Shown here one piece after another: positions 1-12,037 of a stretch of 64,000 nt of DNA. This stretch comes from Panicum virgatum (taxonomy: Eukaryota; Streptophyta; Magnoliopsida; Poales; Poaceae), in contig NC_053149.1 of the NCBI RefSeq assembly GCF_016808335.1, forward strand, positions 18,324,733 to 18,388,732. Direction: 5' to 3'. The notes beneath the pieces were generated by a model. It saw only the letters and a list, made by a program, of their open reading frames with translations. It had not been told where the DNA came from and did not search any database. Numbering within the stretch: the first letter of the stretch is position 1; every line of letters starts with the position of its first letter. Made by a program: the position numbers and the translations under genes.

Positions 1-238
1 CGGTGTGTGTTCCTGCATAGGTCATTCGACTTTGCAGGTACCACATCGGATGAGAACTTAGCCACTGGAGATGGGCTTACAAGTTGTAGGTTCCACATCA
101 AATGTAATCATCCACCATTCCCCCTTTCTGTCAAACCTCAATATGCTAAAGGCATCTACGACAAGGGTCTACGGGGCATACTATCAATAGTTGGAGTGCA
201 AAAAAAAGCTGATGTCGTATTTCTAGGGAATACCAAAC

Positions 239-3200
239 CTGTTAGTTAGAAGCTCATCTCTTGTAGCCAAAGCTCCAAATAGGAAGACAGAAATGAAATA
301 CATCCCAGTTGTTGAAAGGGTAGCATTTAATGTCCCAACTGGTATGGAACGTTGCGTGTCCTTTAGCGAAGCGGAACGGTTTGAACCAGCCATGATTCCA
401 GTAACAGCCGGGAAAAAGAGCCCTAACAATGCACTAAAACAAAAATAGAAACATGTCAGTAGCCTGCATTAATCAAATAGAATGAAAATGGATGAATAAA
501 TCACACTTTTGTTTCACCAATTAGAAGGTTTAAAAAGAGAGCATAGCATAGGACGCACTTAAAATCCCAATATATCGACCCTTTTGAGTCAGGGACTCCA
601 GCATTGTTTGTAGGTTGGTAGTCTGAACTCCAGTTGTCAGAAAGTGTAGTCATATTCAACCCAGTGATCCTCTCTAGTAAGGAAAACCATCAGTAAGTTT
701 TCACGAAAAAAGAATATTCAATGTGATTGGTAGTCAAAGGACTACTTACTTGGAGCATCTGACCCTGGTGCACTGAAGACGCCAATAAAAATGCAGAGTA
801 TTGAGAAGAGGACTGGTATTAAGAAAGCAGGTGCGACCTTGTTGATAATTTTGACACCCCCAAATACAATAAAGCATAGCAATATGGTAATGACAACACC
901 ATAGATTTGGAGGTCATGCAAGCTAGGTGTTGATACAGTTGTTCCACCAACTACTGTTGTAGCATCTGCATTTTAGAATGTGTCAAGTTAGTTCAAATGA
1001 AAAAAACATGAACATAACTTAGATAAATGAAAAACAAAAAAAATCTAATTACTCCCCTCAAGTATGGACGAAGTATGGATAACCCCTAAATTATAATAAA
1101 CTAATCCTTGGAAGTAAAAGGATGAAAAAAAATTGAAAATATTATTAAGGGGTAAATTGGACTAATTGACAAAAAATTCATGAGTAAATTGAACCAAAGC
1201 ATAGTTGCGGGGGTTATTCAGACTTTGTTCATACTTGAGGGGAGTAATTTGAACTTTTTATAATGTCACTGCAAAAACGACCATTCACAAATTCACTACT
1301 CCCCTTTCTACTACCCCAAAATTTGATAAACTTTATTCCCTTCAGACCACTACAACAGATTATCTCCCAATTAGTTCTTTGATAAAAATAAATTTGTTAT
1401 GATTCTTACTTGCATCCTACATTCCAACTCTGTATATATTATTATGAACATGGAGAAATACTAAAATTGACCATCGAAAACCGTAGAGATGTGGCATTTG
1501 TTTCCCAAAGACATCCTTGATTGGTGTTTAGCTATCGGATACAAAAAAAAAAACGGTGGACATTATGGTCATATACCACCTAACTACGAGACAGAAACAC
1601 TGCAAAATTAAGTCAGATGCCCTTGATCCTCTGTGCTACAGTTGCAGTATATCAACAAATGGTGCCAAAGACATTCAAATTCCACAAATTCCTAACACTG
1701 TCATAACACTCACATCCTCACATCCTCAGTATCTTTCATGAATCCCCAAATCTAATTATTGATCTTAAGAGCATCTCCAAGAGTTTCTTATACTTTTTTT
1801 CTCAAACTTGTTGTTTCGGAACTCCCTAAATAGATATGGGGAGGTAAAAAAAGTTTATCTCCAATAATTCCCTATTTTTACACCAAAAGGTTAGCGCGAG
1901 AAAAATCCTATCGTCGCCGCCGCCGCCGCCTGGTTTTTCTTCTGTCGCCGCGGCACTTGTCCGCCGCCCCCCCCCCCCCCCCTTGCATATCTGCCGCCGC
2001 CTGCACCTGTTCCTGCCTGCAGCCTGCCGCATGCACCCTGTGTCCTGAACACATTTACTTTCGTCTTGTTTTTCCAAGGCACACACATTGCTGGCTACTG
2101 TGTCCAGCAAACAACACACACATGAGCGAGTATGAGATGCAGTCAAAGAATGCAATTCACCTGCCGGTGCTCCCCAGCAGGCCGACCATGGTAGGGTGCT
2201 AGGCGCAGGGCGCCATGCGCAGGGCTCTAGGCGCAGGGCGCTAGGTGCGGCAGATCATGGTGCAGGGCCCTAAACCATGGCCCTGCTTGGTTCGGCGCCT
2301 GCATTCTAGAGTTCCTGGCACGTACGTTTTCTGAGAGAAGAATCTCGTATGCATGGAGTACTAAATGAAGTTTATTTACAAAACCTCTTCAGAGATGTGT
2401 GTAACTTTTCGCGACGAATCTAATGACGGTAATTAATCGATGATTAGCTACATTGATGCTACAGTAACCATCCTCAAATCACGCGGTCAAAGGCCTCATT
2501 AGAATCTTTAGGGTTCCTAGCGCGGGGGTTCTGAAGTTGGTTTTGTAAACTGACTTTGTATGACACCGTAATTAGCGGTCAAAGTGCGTTCTAGCCCATT
2601 CTAGGAAAAACCAAACAAGGTCCATAGTCAGGGCGCTAGGCGCATGGCGGCAGGAGCAGGGCCACAGCATGGGGTAGATGCATGCGGCAGGGCACAGCGA
2701 ACATCGTACCGGACGATGGCGGCCTGTTTCTGGACGACGATGGAGCGAGCAAAAGCAATGGGCGACGTGAAGAAGGTCGGCGCCGAAGACAAATCGGTTG
2801 TGGGGAGCTGATCGGGAGTCACGGAGGTGTGCGTATTTTTACGCACAAAGGTGGATAATATGCTAATTGTTAGGAGATGGGGAGTTAGGTTAGGGCACTA
2901 TTGGAGAGGGTTTTTTTTCCAAAAAAACAAAGATGGGGAAGAGGGATTATGAACTCTTGGAGATGCTTAAGTTCTTAACAAAAAAGGTAAAATAGACCCT
3001 TCACATTCCTTCTCTCTTGTTTGCCAAGATAATAGTTTGGTGAACACTGCACTCTGGCAAAGGAATAACATTTTACAATATCCACTAGCTAAATACTAAT
3101 TTTAGGGTGTTCCATGGTGAAAGCTACACATGTACAATGCCATCTTGGTAGTTTTGCCACTGAGATCATATTTCAAAAAAACCCTAGACATGCTAGGAGT

Positions 3201-6200
3201 TTAGAAGTAATAAGACAAGATAGAAATAGTGTTAGCAAGGACATTTTTCTCTAGTTCTTTTGTATTAATATGAAAATAGAGCAAAAAGAGTCACTCAATC
3301 TGATATAAACTAAATTTTTTATATTTATATGAATCAGGTGAAATTGTTTATTCTCCTATTAAGATAATATTTTTGTAAGTTTTATTCTAGTTTATGATCA
3401 TCCATAACTACTAATTTACTGCTTTTGTTTTAATTTTGTTACTGTCCCTTTTCCATTCCTTATCTTTGGTTAATGTGACTCTTCTTGGGTTTATTTTCTA
3501 TCCTATCCCAACTTGCTTTAAACTAAAGGCTTTGCTATTGGTTCAGACATCAAGTAATATGGCTAGAATGTTGGCAATGCATGTATCATTCACATCAATG
3601 GACATAAGATTTTACAATTAAGTTTTTGGTATCATCTATCAAAATATACAAATTAATCAATACACAAAAGATGTTCATAATCAAATCAAGAGGAAATATA
3701 TTTATTAGAATTCTGAATAATAGAATACCTTGAAAAAATCCAGCTGCTGGAACAGCATCTAGAAATGTTTCTACAGCTCCCAACACATACCTGAAAGGAG
3801 TAATTCCAAATATGAATAAAGTAGGTCATAATTTGTCTCAGGGAGAAGGATGGGGTACGGAGAAATGAATTTTAAAGTGTACAAGAACTTTGTTCATGGA
3901 AGAATGGAATAATGCACATAACTTGCTATATCTGAAATTCCTTAAAGGACGCTTGGCAAGAAACAATATATATTCTTTTCCACATAACATTCTATGTTTT
4001 TTTTAGTCTAGCAAATTGATATTTCTTAACAAGCATGCTGCAAAACTTCTCGCAGTGGACCAGTTAGAGCGTTGAACACCTAGAGTCATTGGATATCCCA
4101 TCCTGTCTTAAGTTCGAAGAACGACACCTTAGAATGAAGCCTAGGCGGATTCTTCCCCGAGTTATTTGCTTAACAAGTGTGCTTTATTTTCTTAGCAAAC
4201 AAAAACCCAGATTTTAGCCTCAATATGCAAGTACTACTAATGATCAAAGATGGTACTAACATATCAACACCACGAGAAATTCATTCATGGTATATAACTA
4301 TAATTAGTAACATGATAAGATTCTGGGCGTTGTTTGGGTCCTTGTGGCATATTTCATTTCTACACAATTTGCATTAAGGAAAAATAAGTACATGGGAAGG
4401 AATGACATATGGTAGCATGTAAAGTGCAAACTTACATAGCTCCAGCAACTGCATTTCCAAGGAAGAAGCACAATCCAATACTGATTCCAACTTCTGGACC
4501 AAGTGCACGACCAATTAGATAATAAGGGCCACCACCCTTGTGATCAAAATAGAAATACGATGGGCCCATCAGTGTTCATATTTCTAGACCAGCCAGATGG
4601 GATGCAAATACAACTAATTATGGAATGACTTACTGTTTGTTTTACAAGTGAATGGCAAAGAAAATATAGAGGCAATATGGAATGCAAACTTTTATTCTAG
4701 TTACATTCTTTGTTTTTTAGTTTTGAGATAATTATTAGCGACAATCTTTTACTGTATGTTAGGTTTTAGGTGCTAGGTTCATTGTCAATCATCTTGCACG
4801 AACACAGAAAAAAAGGTGAAACAAACTCATGCATCTAAAAATAAGAAATGTAGAGGCTAATTCAAAGAACTTTCACCTAATGCATCTTCTTAGATTCTAC
4901 ATACCTTCATTGCTCCATTTGTCGCAATTGCACTTAATGATAATCCAGTTAAAAATGTGCATGCACCGCAGAATGCAACTAAAACAAGTGACTGCCATAT
5001 GCCTCCCATACCCACAATCCTATCGTAAATAGAAACCAATCCATCAACTCTTGAACACTATAATAGACCAGTAACTTGTGCATAAGAAAACATGAAATGT
5101 CATGAAGCAGAATTTTGAAATGCTAAACCATATATGAGCTTAAAAGGAGAATACTTTGAGGTACCAATTTTAAATTACTTACTATATTTAGATTAGACAT
5201 GGTTGTTACATTGTTGAGACTTACCATATGCAGGCTTGGTCATACTATGCAGCAGTGCATTGCTTGTGAGTAAAGTAATTGCAAATGTTACATGAAGGTT
5301 GTTTGTCAAAAAAGGATACTTGCTTTACATGATGCTAGATGACATGAAAAAATATGAATACAAAAACCATAGCTTAAATATTTAAGCTGAGTACTTGACT
5401 AGAATCAAATGCAAGATACACCATAACAAGAAATGGGAATGAAAGTCTACCATGTAAAACGAATATAATATATTATTCCCAAGATGTTCTGTAGACATGG
5501 AACAAATACACCCATCATGGTACCAAGTTTTGGCTCAGTTTCCTGCAAACCAAACCAAATAAATGTAATATACAACACATTTTTACTGCTGTCTAGGAAG
5601 AGTGAAAATTTTCTTTTTGTGCACATGGATGAAAAAACAACCTTAGGGCATCCAATAGTAATCCCTACATCCTCACCATCTCTAGGGCTAGTTGTTGCCT
5701 GGGGTTGTTCTCCTGCCATACTGTTCATAATCAATCAGATGTATGGCATATTTCATTTCAGTTGTATTGTAAAAATCAATGGCTTCAGGTCCATAGTATT
5801 TTCATTAAACAATAAGTAGTTAACAAAAGGCAAACATAAATGTAGGTAAAAGCTCCTAAATGTCTACGTTACATAAACAAAATCTACAAAATGAATGATC
5901 ATACCTCTTGAGTCCCAAAATATTGACTAGAGAGTCAAAACCAAAAAGCTCGAGCTTTGAATCACTTTGAGATACATTAGGTACAGCATGGCCATTTGAT
6001 GAAGTCATTTTCATTCTTGGGTCAATACTTAGATTAGTACCAGGCTTCATGGGCCTATAATATAGAACAATAGCTGCGTTAGTTCTTGCACATTGCACAC
6101 CAAAACCAAGCAACTTACTTTTTGATTTTCGCAGCGGATAATTAGTTGAACAGAAAACCACAGCTAGAATAATTTGGAGAAGCTTACGGTGATGCTACAT

Positions 6201-7905
6201 TGTCATACTACATTAGATTTGATGACAGCGAGAATTAGAAGGTCAACTGCACTCCTAGGCTCTAAGAAAATAGATTTCTTTAAAATCAAAGAGATCAAAC
6301 TGATATCTCTAAACTTCACAACCACATATCCAAATCAAAAACTCCTTTTATTCATTATTTCAAATTTTCAATCAAACAACCAGGATTTTTTTTGCATTCC
6401 TGCAATAATTCAATTCATATACTCTGTATGGCCAATGGGCTCAGTACAAGAAAAATAAAACAAAAGGCTCAGATTTCAAAGCCGGCGCGGATAGGCCTCT
6501 ATGGTTTTTTTTATATAGTGCGAGCCAGAAATTTCATTACAAAAAGCAATGAAACTATAAAACTATATACTGAAATGATCGGGCTCCCTAGCAACAGAGG
6601 GCCAGAACCACCTGATTGGGACCAAAGATACAAAGGTTTTATACTACTAGAGCACCCGCCTCAGGCAAGGCCGCAAGGGCTATGCCAAACACTCCCTTCC
6701 AGAACTACATTTTTTGAGAAAGAGTGAGAAAAACTGATCTACCGAAAGTTTTGATCTACAAACACTACTACAGATTTAGCCTTTTGTCCCGGTTCCAAAC
6801 TGGCTTTTGTCCCGGTTTTGGAACCGGGACAAGGCTTCCGGGACAAAAGCCTCTCGAGGCTTTGTCCCGGGTGGAAGAACCGGGACAAAATGTGCCTGAT
6901 GTTAAAAAAAATTTGCACACCACGGGATTCGATCCCAAGACCTCTTGCCCAACGCATGGTTTCCTTGCCAATTCACCTAAGTAGTACACGTGACTCAGTA
7001 TAGAATAACTTCCTTTTGAACTATCACGTGGAGAGGCCTTTTGTCCGGGTTGGTAACACCAACCGGGATAAAAGGGGCCTTTTGTCCCGGGTGGTAACAC
7101 CAACCGGGACAAAAGGGTCACCTTTTGTCCCGGTTGGTGTTACCACCCGGGATAAAAGGGTTGGGCCTTTTTGTCCCGGGTGGAGCCACCAACCGGGACA
7201 AAAGGGGGGCCTTTTGTCCGGGTTGGTGGCTCCACCCGGGACAAAAAGCCCCTATCCCCCACGTTGGCCCGGCTAGCCGTTGGACCCGGGACAAAAGCCA
7301 CCTTTTGTCCCGGGCCCAAAGGTAATCGGGACAAATGGCCTGGAAGAAAGACCTATTTTGTAGTAGTGAAATAATTTATCAAAATCTTATGGTCCTCTAT
7401 AAAGCTTAAATTTCCCTGCAATGTACTCGTGCAACGCGCAGCACAAGAATGAAGAATGCAAATAACGCTCCCATATCTCAACCACATTATGCAATTGGCT
7501 TAAAATAACTAGTTAGTATCACGGATATACTTCACAACCCCTGTAACACTTGGATGGCGTGAGTCATTGATGCATGCTATTTGTTGCACAATGGTCACCG
7601 GAATTCCAGAGTTATCTACAAAATCTACGGCATTAACATGGATAAACAAAAGCCCTAAAATGATAACTGAACTCATCACCGAAATCATCTCAATTTCCCA
7701 GATTCCTATGCCCATGTAATGCCAAAGAAATGCGTAGGAAATCAGCATCACGTCGTTACCTGGGCGCGGCCGCGGACGACCCAGGCTCCATGGCCGTCAT
7801 CTGCACAACAGCGTGGTCTTGCGACTCCACAGCATGGTACCTCTGCTGCGGACGCTTCGGAGCTGCAGCCTCCTCATCGTCGTTCCCGATCCCACCGCGC
7901 TCCAT
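239..7905 (-). CDS. CCC1: Cation-chloride cotransporter (CCC1-like), N-terminal ten exons, 3' end outside the window
   Basis: Electroneutral K+/Na+/Cl- symporter of the SLC12 family; plant members act in endomembrane/plasma-membrane ion homeostasis. Coding exons on the minus strand, all with GT-AG borders and matching phases: 7760-7905, 5905-6054, 5642-5720, 5451-5542, 4905-5019, 4436-4536, 3729-3790, 750-965, 559-673, 239-433, giving 1271 nt or about 423 residues of a protein usually near 1000. ATG at 7905-7903 ([12 protein letters not shown]) is preceded by an in-frame TGA. The acidic cytosolic N-terminus leads to the family signatures [63 protein letters not shown] and [20 protein letters not shown], spanning roughly the first six to seven membrane helices. 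The exon after LLTN is not found in 1-238. No frameshift or stop is seen. Introns 1 (1.7 kb) and 7 (2.8 kb) are enlarged by transposons. Confidence 0.93.
1047..1250. repeat. Foldback (inverted-repeat) element in CCC intron 7
   Basis: Two arms of about 40 bp face each other. The left arm begins AATTACTCCCCTCAAGTATG near 1047 and the right arm ends with its near-perfect reverse complement near 1250. Both arms continue through a GGATAACCCC / GGGGGTTATTC block. I could not identify a convincing target duplication, so the superfamily is open; the layout resembles non-autonomous Mutator-type MITEs. Confidence 0.7.
1769..2967. mobile_element. Non-autonomous PIF/Harbinger-like element in CCC intron 7
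   Basis: Termini are GAGCATCTCCAAGAGTTTC on the left and the inverse of AGCATCTCCAAGAGTTC on the right, flanked by TAA on both sides (1766-1768 and 2968-2970). A 3-bp TAA/TTA duplication fits PIF/Harbinger. The interior holds a GGCGCAGGGC-rich minisatellite (about 2195-2265 and 2625-2700) and a second, nested MITE. No transposase ORF is present. The superfamily call rests on the 3-bp duplication only. Confidence 0.6.
2272..2624. mobile_element. hAT-like MITE nested in the Harbinger-like element
   Basis: The left end resembles CCTGCTTGGTT and the right end AACCAAACAAGG, its inverse. The internal block around 2415-2480 (GACGGTAATTAATCGATGA ... ATGCTACAGTAACC) belongs to a MITE type very common in grasses. 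Flanks CCATGG and CCATAG are a weak, imperfect match to a target duplication. It splits the surrounding GGCGC minisatellite, showing it inserted later. Confidence 0.6.
6763..7368. mobile_element. Non-autonomous CACTA element in CCC intron 1
   Basis: Starts CACTACTACAG at 6763 and ends TTTTGTAGTAGTG at 7368, with a 3-bp AAA duplication at 6760-6762 and 7369-7371, all diagnostic of CACTA (En/Spm). The interior is a dense series of direct and inverted copies of CCTTTTGTCCCGGTTGGT, the subterminal transposase-binding type repeat of many grass CACTA elements. No coding capacity. It lies between coding exons 1 and 2 of the cotransporter, which remain spliceable in principle. Confidence 0.88.
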
Positions 7906-8784
7906 TCCCAATGGAGGCAGCGATCAACCGCCGCGGTAGCCACGGGGGCGACAGGGAAGAGATCCAGAGTCGGTCAGACGAGGCAAGGAACCCTAGATAC
8001 GGCGCCATGCACCGCCATTGCCGTGGGTCACGACCCAGATCCAGGGGAGGAGGAGGACGAGGAGGCGGTGGTGGATGTGGCGGCAGGCCCGTACAGTGGG
8101 CGGTGCAAACGGAGTGACCACACAGGCCTCCAGATGTTAGGGGCTCCAAAATTTTGTGCATGGAAAATTAGTTGCTGCATGCATTCATGCGATTGACTTG
8201 TCTTTATTAATAATCTCCATCCCTCCTTGCTGTTGGGATGAATAAACGTAAGCATACATGCAGCCTTTCCTTTCTTTTGCCGCAAGCTTGCTTCTTCCCC
8301 GTTCCTTTCTCTTCCTTCACCCATAAATTCTATTAGATCTACTACTATTATTAATTTTTTTAGAATGATTGGAGAAAAATGGACTCATCAGGTCCCTCGA
8401 TACAACGGCTGGGAAGGTAGAGGCACCAAGAGGCACCAAAAAGAGAGACACCTAGTGCATACTAAATGGTGGGCCCTAAGCACTTGGAGCATACCGAAGT
8501 GGTGGGCCCCCCGCCGGTGGAGATGAGGTCGGATAATTGTCTTTCTAATTTTTTTATTTGATCAAGGGTACAATGGTAACTTCATAATTGTGTGAATAAC
8601 GTTTTGAGTAGTATAGTTTAGAATTGAATGATTGTTCTAGTAAAGTTTGATTTAATGGTGGATCTAATATAGTTTTGGCCCACTAAGGTTGAACCCTACC
8701 TCGGTTCTAGGGTTCCTGGCAGACCTAGGGTTTCTCCCAGCGAGGGGGGCGCGGTCCGGCGACAGAGGGAGAGAGGCCGCGGCC
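7906..8784. other. 5' flank of the cotransporter gene and spacer
   Basis: Contains the presumed 5'UTR and promoter of the minus-strand cotransporter (7906 upward) and then AT-rich spacer. The block 8380-8480 holds a GGCACCAAGAGGCACC motif that recurs in the same orientation near 19592. I could not pin down a TATA box or a transcription start, and ORFs over 7719-8324 are shadows of GC-rich UTR sequence. Confidence 0.4.
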
Positions 8785-9421
8785 ATGGCGTCATCAAGCT
8801 CACGCTAATCAGGGTGGTCCGCATCGTCGAGAGGAAGAGGAGGCGGGGAGATGGAGAGGTTTAGAGTGCCGGTGCCGTACCGAGTAGGTCCGTATGACTA
8901 CTCCCCGGCGGTGAAGTGCCGCTGCAATAGGAAGGCGCCTTGCTGGACATCATGGAGCGCCGACAACTCGGGCCGGAGGTACTACAGATGCCCTTCAAGA
9001 TAGGTAAGCATTCTTTTAGGTTTTCCCCTTAGATTGGTCTGCTTTACGATTGATTTTCTGATTTGCTGGGCAATTCATTTGAGTGTAGAAACCCGGGGAT
9101 TGCGGCTATTATGTGTGGATGGATCGTGAGGCAACCAAGTATGAGCGGATTTTGATGTGTGACCTTCGTGATGCAGTTTGGCAGCTGAGGAGGGAGAAAG
9201 AAGAGGAGCAGCACCATGTTCAGAGGATTTAGGAGGAAAATAGAGAGCTCAGGCAAATGATAGTACAACTAGAAAAAGAGAAGGATGAATTCAATAAGAA
9301 GATGGAGGAAAAGGAGCAACTTGACTTGAAGGAGAAGAGCAACTTCATTTGTTTCAGTAGGTGCATTGTAGTTTTTGCTTTGTTAGGGCTGTTGTTTATA
9401 CTGAAGTACTCAACATTGTGA
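8785..9421 (+). pseudogene. GRF-type zinc-finger protein pseudogene (coiled coil plus C-terminal membrane anchor)
   Basis: Two exons, about 8785-9003 and 9089-9421 (GT at 9004, AG at 9087-9088). The translation has the zf-GRF core CRCNRKAPCWTSWS, then GRRYYRCP and GDCGYYVW, followed by a charged coiled coil (LRREKEEEQ to KKMEEKEQL) and a hydrophobic tail (IVVFALLGLLFILKY), the layout of a multicopy grass family of unknown function. Three nonsense codons lie in the original frame: TAA at codon 8 after ATG 8785, TAG 9001-9003 at the splice junction, and TAG 9230-9232 in the coiled coil. A second in-frame ATG at 8851 would bypass the first only. Translation past exon 1 is therefore unlikely. Final stop TGA is 9419-9421. 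Confidence 0.78.
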
Positions 9422-10509
9422 CTTGCTCTGTTAGAGCCTGAGCTTTTGTGGCAACCTTTGTTAGTGCATGATCTTTTGATGTAAATGTTGACTGAGCTTG
9501 CAACATATTCCAATGCAAAATGAACTAGTTTGCAAAATGAAGTGATAAATGCACATGGATGGCAGTTAACAAAATCAGTTCACAGGTAACAACACTAACA
9601 TGAACCTGAGTTCATAGAACTAACATCAGCTCATAGCAGCAAATATTTAAAGCAAATGGTATCTTCATGTTGATGTCATCAAACAATATAAGTAACATAA
9701 GTTCAGAAAAGGTATCATCTTCCAGCTAGAGATTTTCAATACTTGACACCGAACAACAAGTAAGAAAGGCGGCCACTGCTCCTTGGGATGCTCACGGAAT
9801 GGTTTGCTGAAATGGTCCTTGAGAAGATGCTGCAGCTTCTGGTCTTGGGGCTTGAAAAGTTGATGCATCCTTGTTGCTTGAGCAGGAGCTACCAATGGTT
9901 GTAGACTTTAGAGAAGGACCTTGTCCTTCTTCTTTAGTAGCTGGAGCTAGAGCTCTTGGTGCTTTTCTGTGCTCTTGTGTACATGATCAAGATATGTCTG
10001 TGAGGCATTGAAATGATGTAACCGAAGAAAAAGGAAGCAGGCATTATATTTTCGTACACTTGATCCTTCACACCGGCGAGACCGTTGCAACCACTGGATA
10101 GACCATCAGGTTTGTCCGATGATAGATTGTCAGGTGGTCATGTCAGATGAACACCGGTCACACTAGTGCATTGAAAAAAATAGCCCCATAGTTGCTATTC
10201 TTATAGTTGCACCTACAGAATTGAAGGTGTCATGGTCAAAGATCAATACACATTGTCGTTGCCCACAATTTATGTTAGAGCCCACGAAAATGGCGTGCAA
10301 TTTCTTTTCCAGGTGTAGACAAAGTGTATGCATCTCGGGAAGAGAAGCTGTCCTTTTGACCCGTGTCTTGAAGTTCCATACCTCCCGAGTGATCGGTGAC
10401 ACCAACGGGATGGTCCATAGCGTCTGGTGAACCCAAAGACCAGATCTCCAGTGCTAGTTGATGTTGCTATAGGTGTTGAGTTTGTAATGTTAGTGACAAT
10501 GATTTGGGA
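9422..10509. other. Spacer with a possible coding remnant on the minus strand
   Basis: No intact gene. On the minus strand about 9800-9980 one frame reads as Ser/Gln/Ala/Pro-rich low-complexity sequence ending in a stop, which could be the tail of a decayed transposon protein; I cannot assign it. From about 10070 the sequence grades into the CCGGT-rich repeats described next. Confidence 0.3.
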
Positions 10510-10925
10510 AGAGTCAAATGTAAGTCAGTCCACTGGTCCGATCGGTGAGTGCAGTAAAAGAGGAACACGTCCAAATTCAAGTCCTTTGAGTATGTATTCA
10601 TTCTTTCACAAGTTGGCGCTAAGCCTTCCTCATGGAGGTTCTTGGGGAGGTTGGAGAACATTTCACCGGATGTCACTGACATTACAAGTTCTTGTGACCT
10701 TTAGAACATGGATGTTGTTGCTTATTATATGGAGATCCTTAATTACTCTAGCCAATAACCCATCGCCCATCTCCCTTCCAAGTTATTGATTGTACGGTGA
10801 ACTTGTCCGTCGATCAACGATCGAATTGGTGCATGAACCGACCACTAGTCATCTCGCTGACTTGCTCAGTGCTTCTGATCAATGGTCACCAGTCCAAAAC
10901 ATGCATCGAAAGAGGTGGTCAATCA
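10510..10925 (+). repeat. Dispersed direct repeat, copy A
   Basis: Matches 13618-13985 in the same orientation at roughly 85-90% by eye, including GGTGAGTGCAGTAAAAGAGG, AAGTTGGCGCTAAGCCTTCC, TGATTGTACGGTGAACTTGT and ACCAGTCCAAAACA. The surroundings (10060-11600) are full of related TCCGGTGA / ACCGGTCC words. No transposon termini were found and ORFs across it are not conserved in frame between the two copies. Confidence 0.8.
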
Positions 10926-12037
10926 GTGAATGTGTCAAGCGAGTGAATAATATTTCGGTGACAGTAAACACTGAAAACAGGTCAATTATTTATGTTACCA
11001 TTGTCTGCCTCCGGAGCGTCGAGTTTCACAAAATCAATCCAATGATTGGTACGGGGGGGGGGCGCACCGGCCTCACTGCACCTGTCTCACAAAGGATCAA
11101 GAATATGCTAGTGGGGCTCATCCTAAAGATCACCGGACTATGGAATAGTAAACACTGGTCCAAATGGTCATTGGAAACTATGAGGAAATCTGACGAGTAC
11201 ATGAACAAAATGTCCGGTCATAGAAACAGTCTGACTCATGAGTGCAATAATAGAGGAAAACGTTAACCAACCCAAGTAGGCCGCGAGGCAGATGGGCCGG
11301 AACACGTGAAACAACCCAAGCAGCCGGCGACGTGGATGGGCCGGATGGGGGCGGGCGGTGGTCCAGCCCACAAAGATTTAGAGGGGCAATTTAGTAGATC
11401 ATGACAGCTCTCACCGGTAAGACCGTTAACTCCACCGGATAGATCGACAGGTCCGTCCTGTGGTGTATAGTCCGGTGAACATGTTCGGTGAACACCAGTC
11501 GAGTTGATTTGTCCGACCGGTCCCGACTGGTGAGTGCAGAAAACTCAACGGTACTGCCATAGCGTCACCTCGGTTCGCATGTGGTGTGAGTCAGTAGCGT
11601 ACGCAAACCACTGTAGTAGCCAGCAACAGGGGTGAAGCCACGTTGCTTCTGCCTGGTGCACTGGCACCAGTGTAAACAATAGTTTACCACTAACAAAGCA
11701 TGACATGACATGTAATCATGAGAAGTTATACAAGACTCTGAATGGATGCAGCATTCGTGGTCAATATGGATCTGCTGGCTTCGCCCCTGGCCAGCAGGTT
11801 GACGGAGACTGATGTGACCTCTCAGCAGGCACGGTTCGACCTACTCTATCGCAACTTACGCCATGCCGCTACCATCAATCGTAGTCAAATGCTACATGAA
11901 CATGGAGTCTAGAACCAAGCATAACATAACATGACATGAAGGTAAAATATTGCAGAACATGAACATGGAGTCTAGAATCATACACAACATGATATGAGGC
12001 CCTAGGGATAATATAACTTGCAGAAGTACATCACATC
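10926..12037. other. Degenerate repeat-rich spacer
   Basis: Continues the CCGGTGA-type repeats to about 11560, then unique-looking AT-rich DNA with a short direct repeat (ATGAACATGGAGTCTAGAA at about 11897 and 11961). No gene recognised. The last part is the downstream flank of the minus-strand F-box pseudogene. Confidence 0.35.

Noticed and set aside
7..249. 80-residue plus-strand ORF at the left edge
   Set aside because: It lies opposite the donor side of cotransporter exon 10 and in its next intron, has no recognisable motif and no promoter or start context.
6768..7374. Multiple overlapping ORFs on both strands
   Set aside because: They are translations of the inverted TTTTGTCCCGGTT repeats of the CACTA element.
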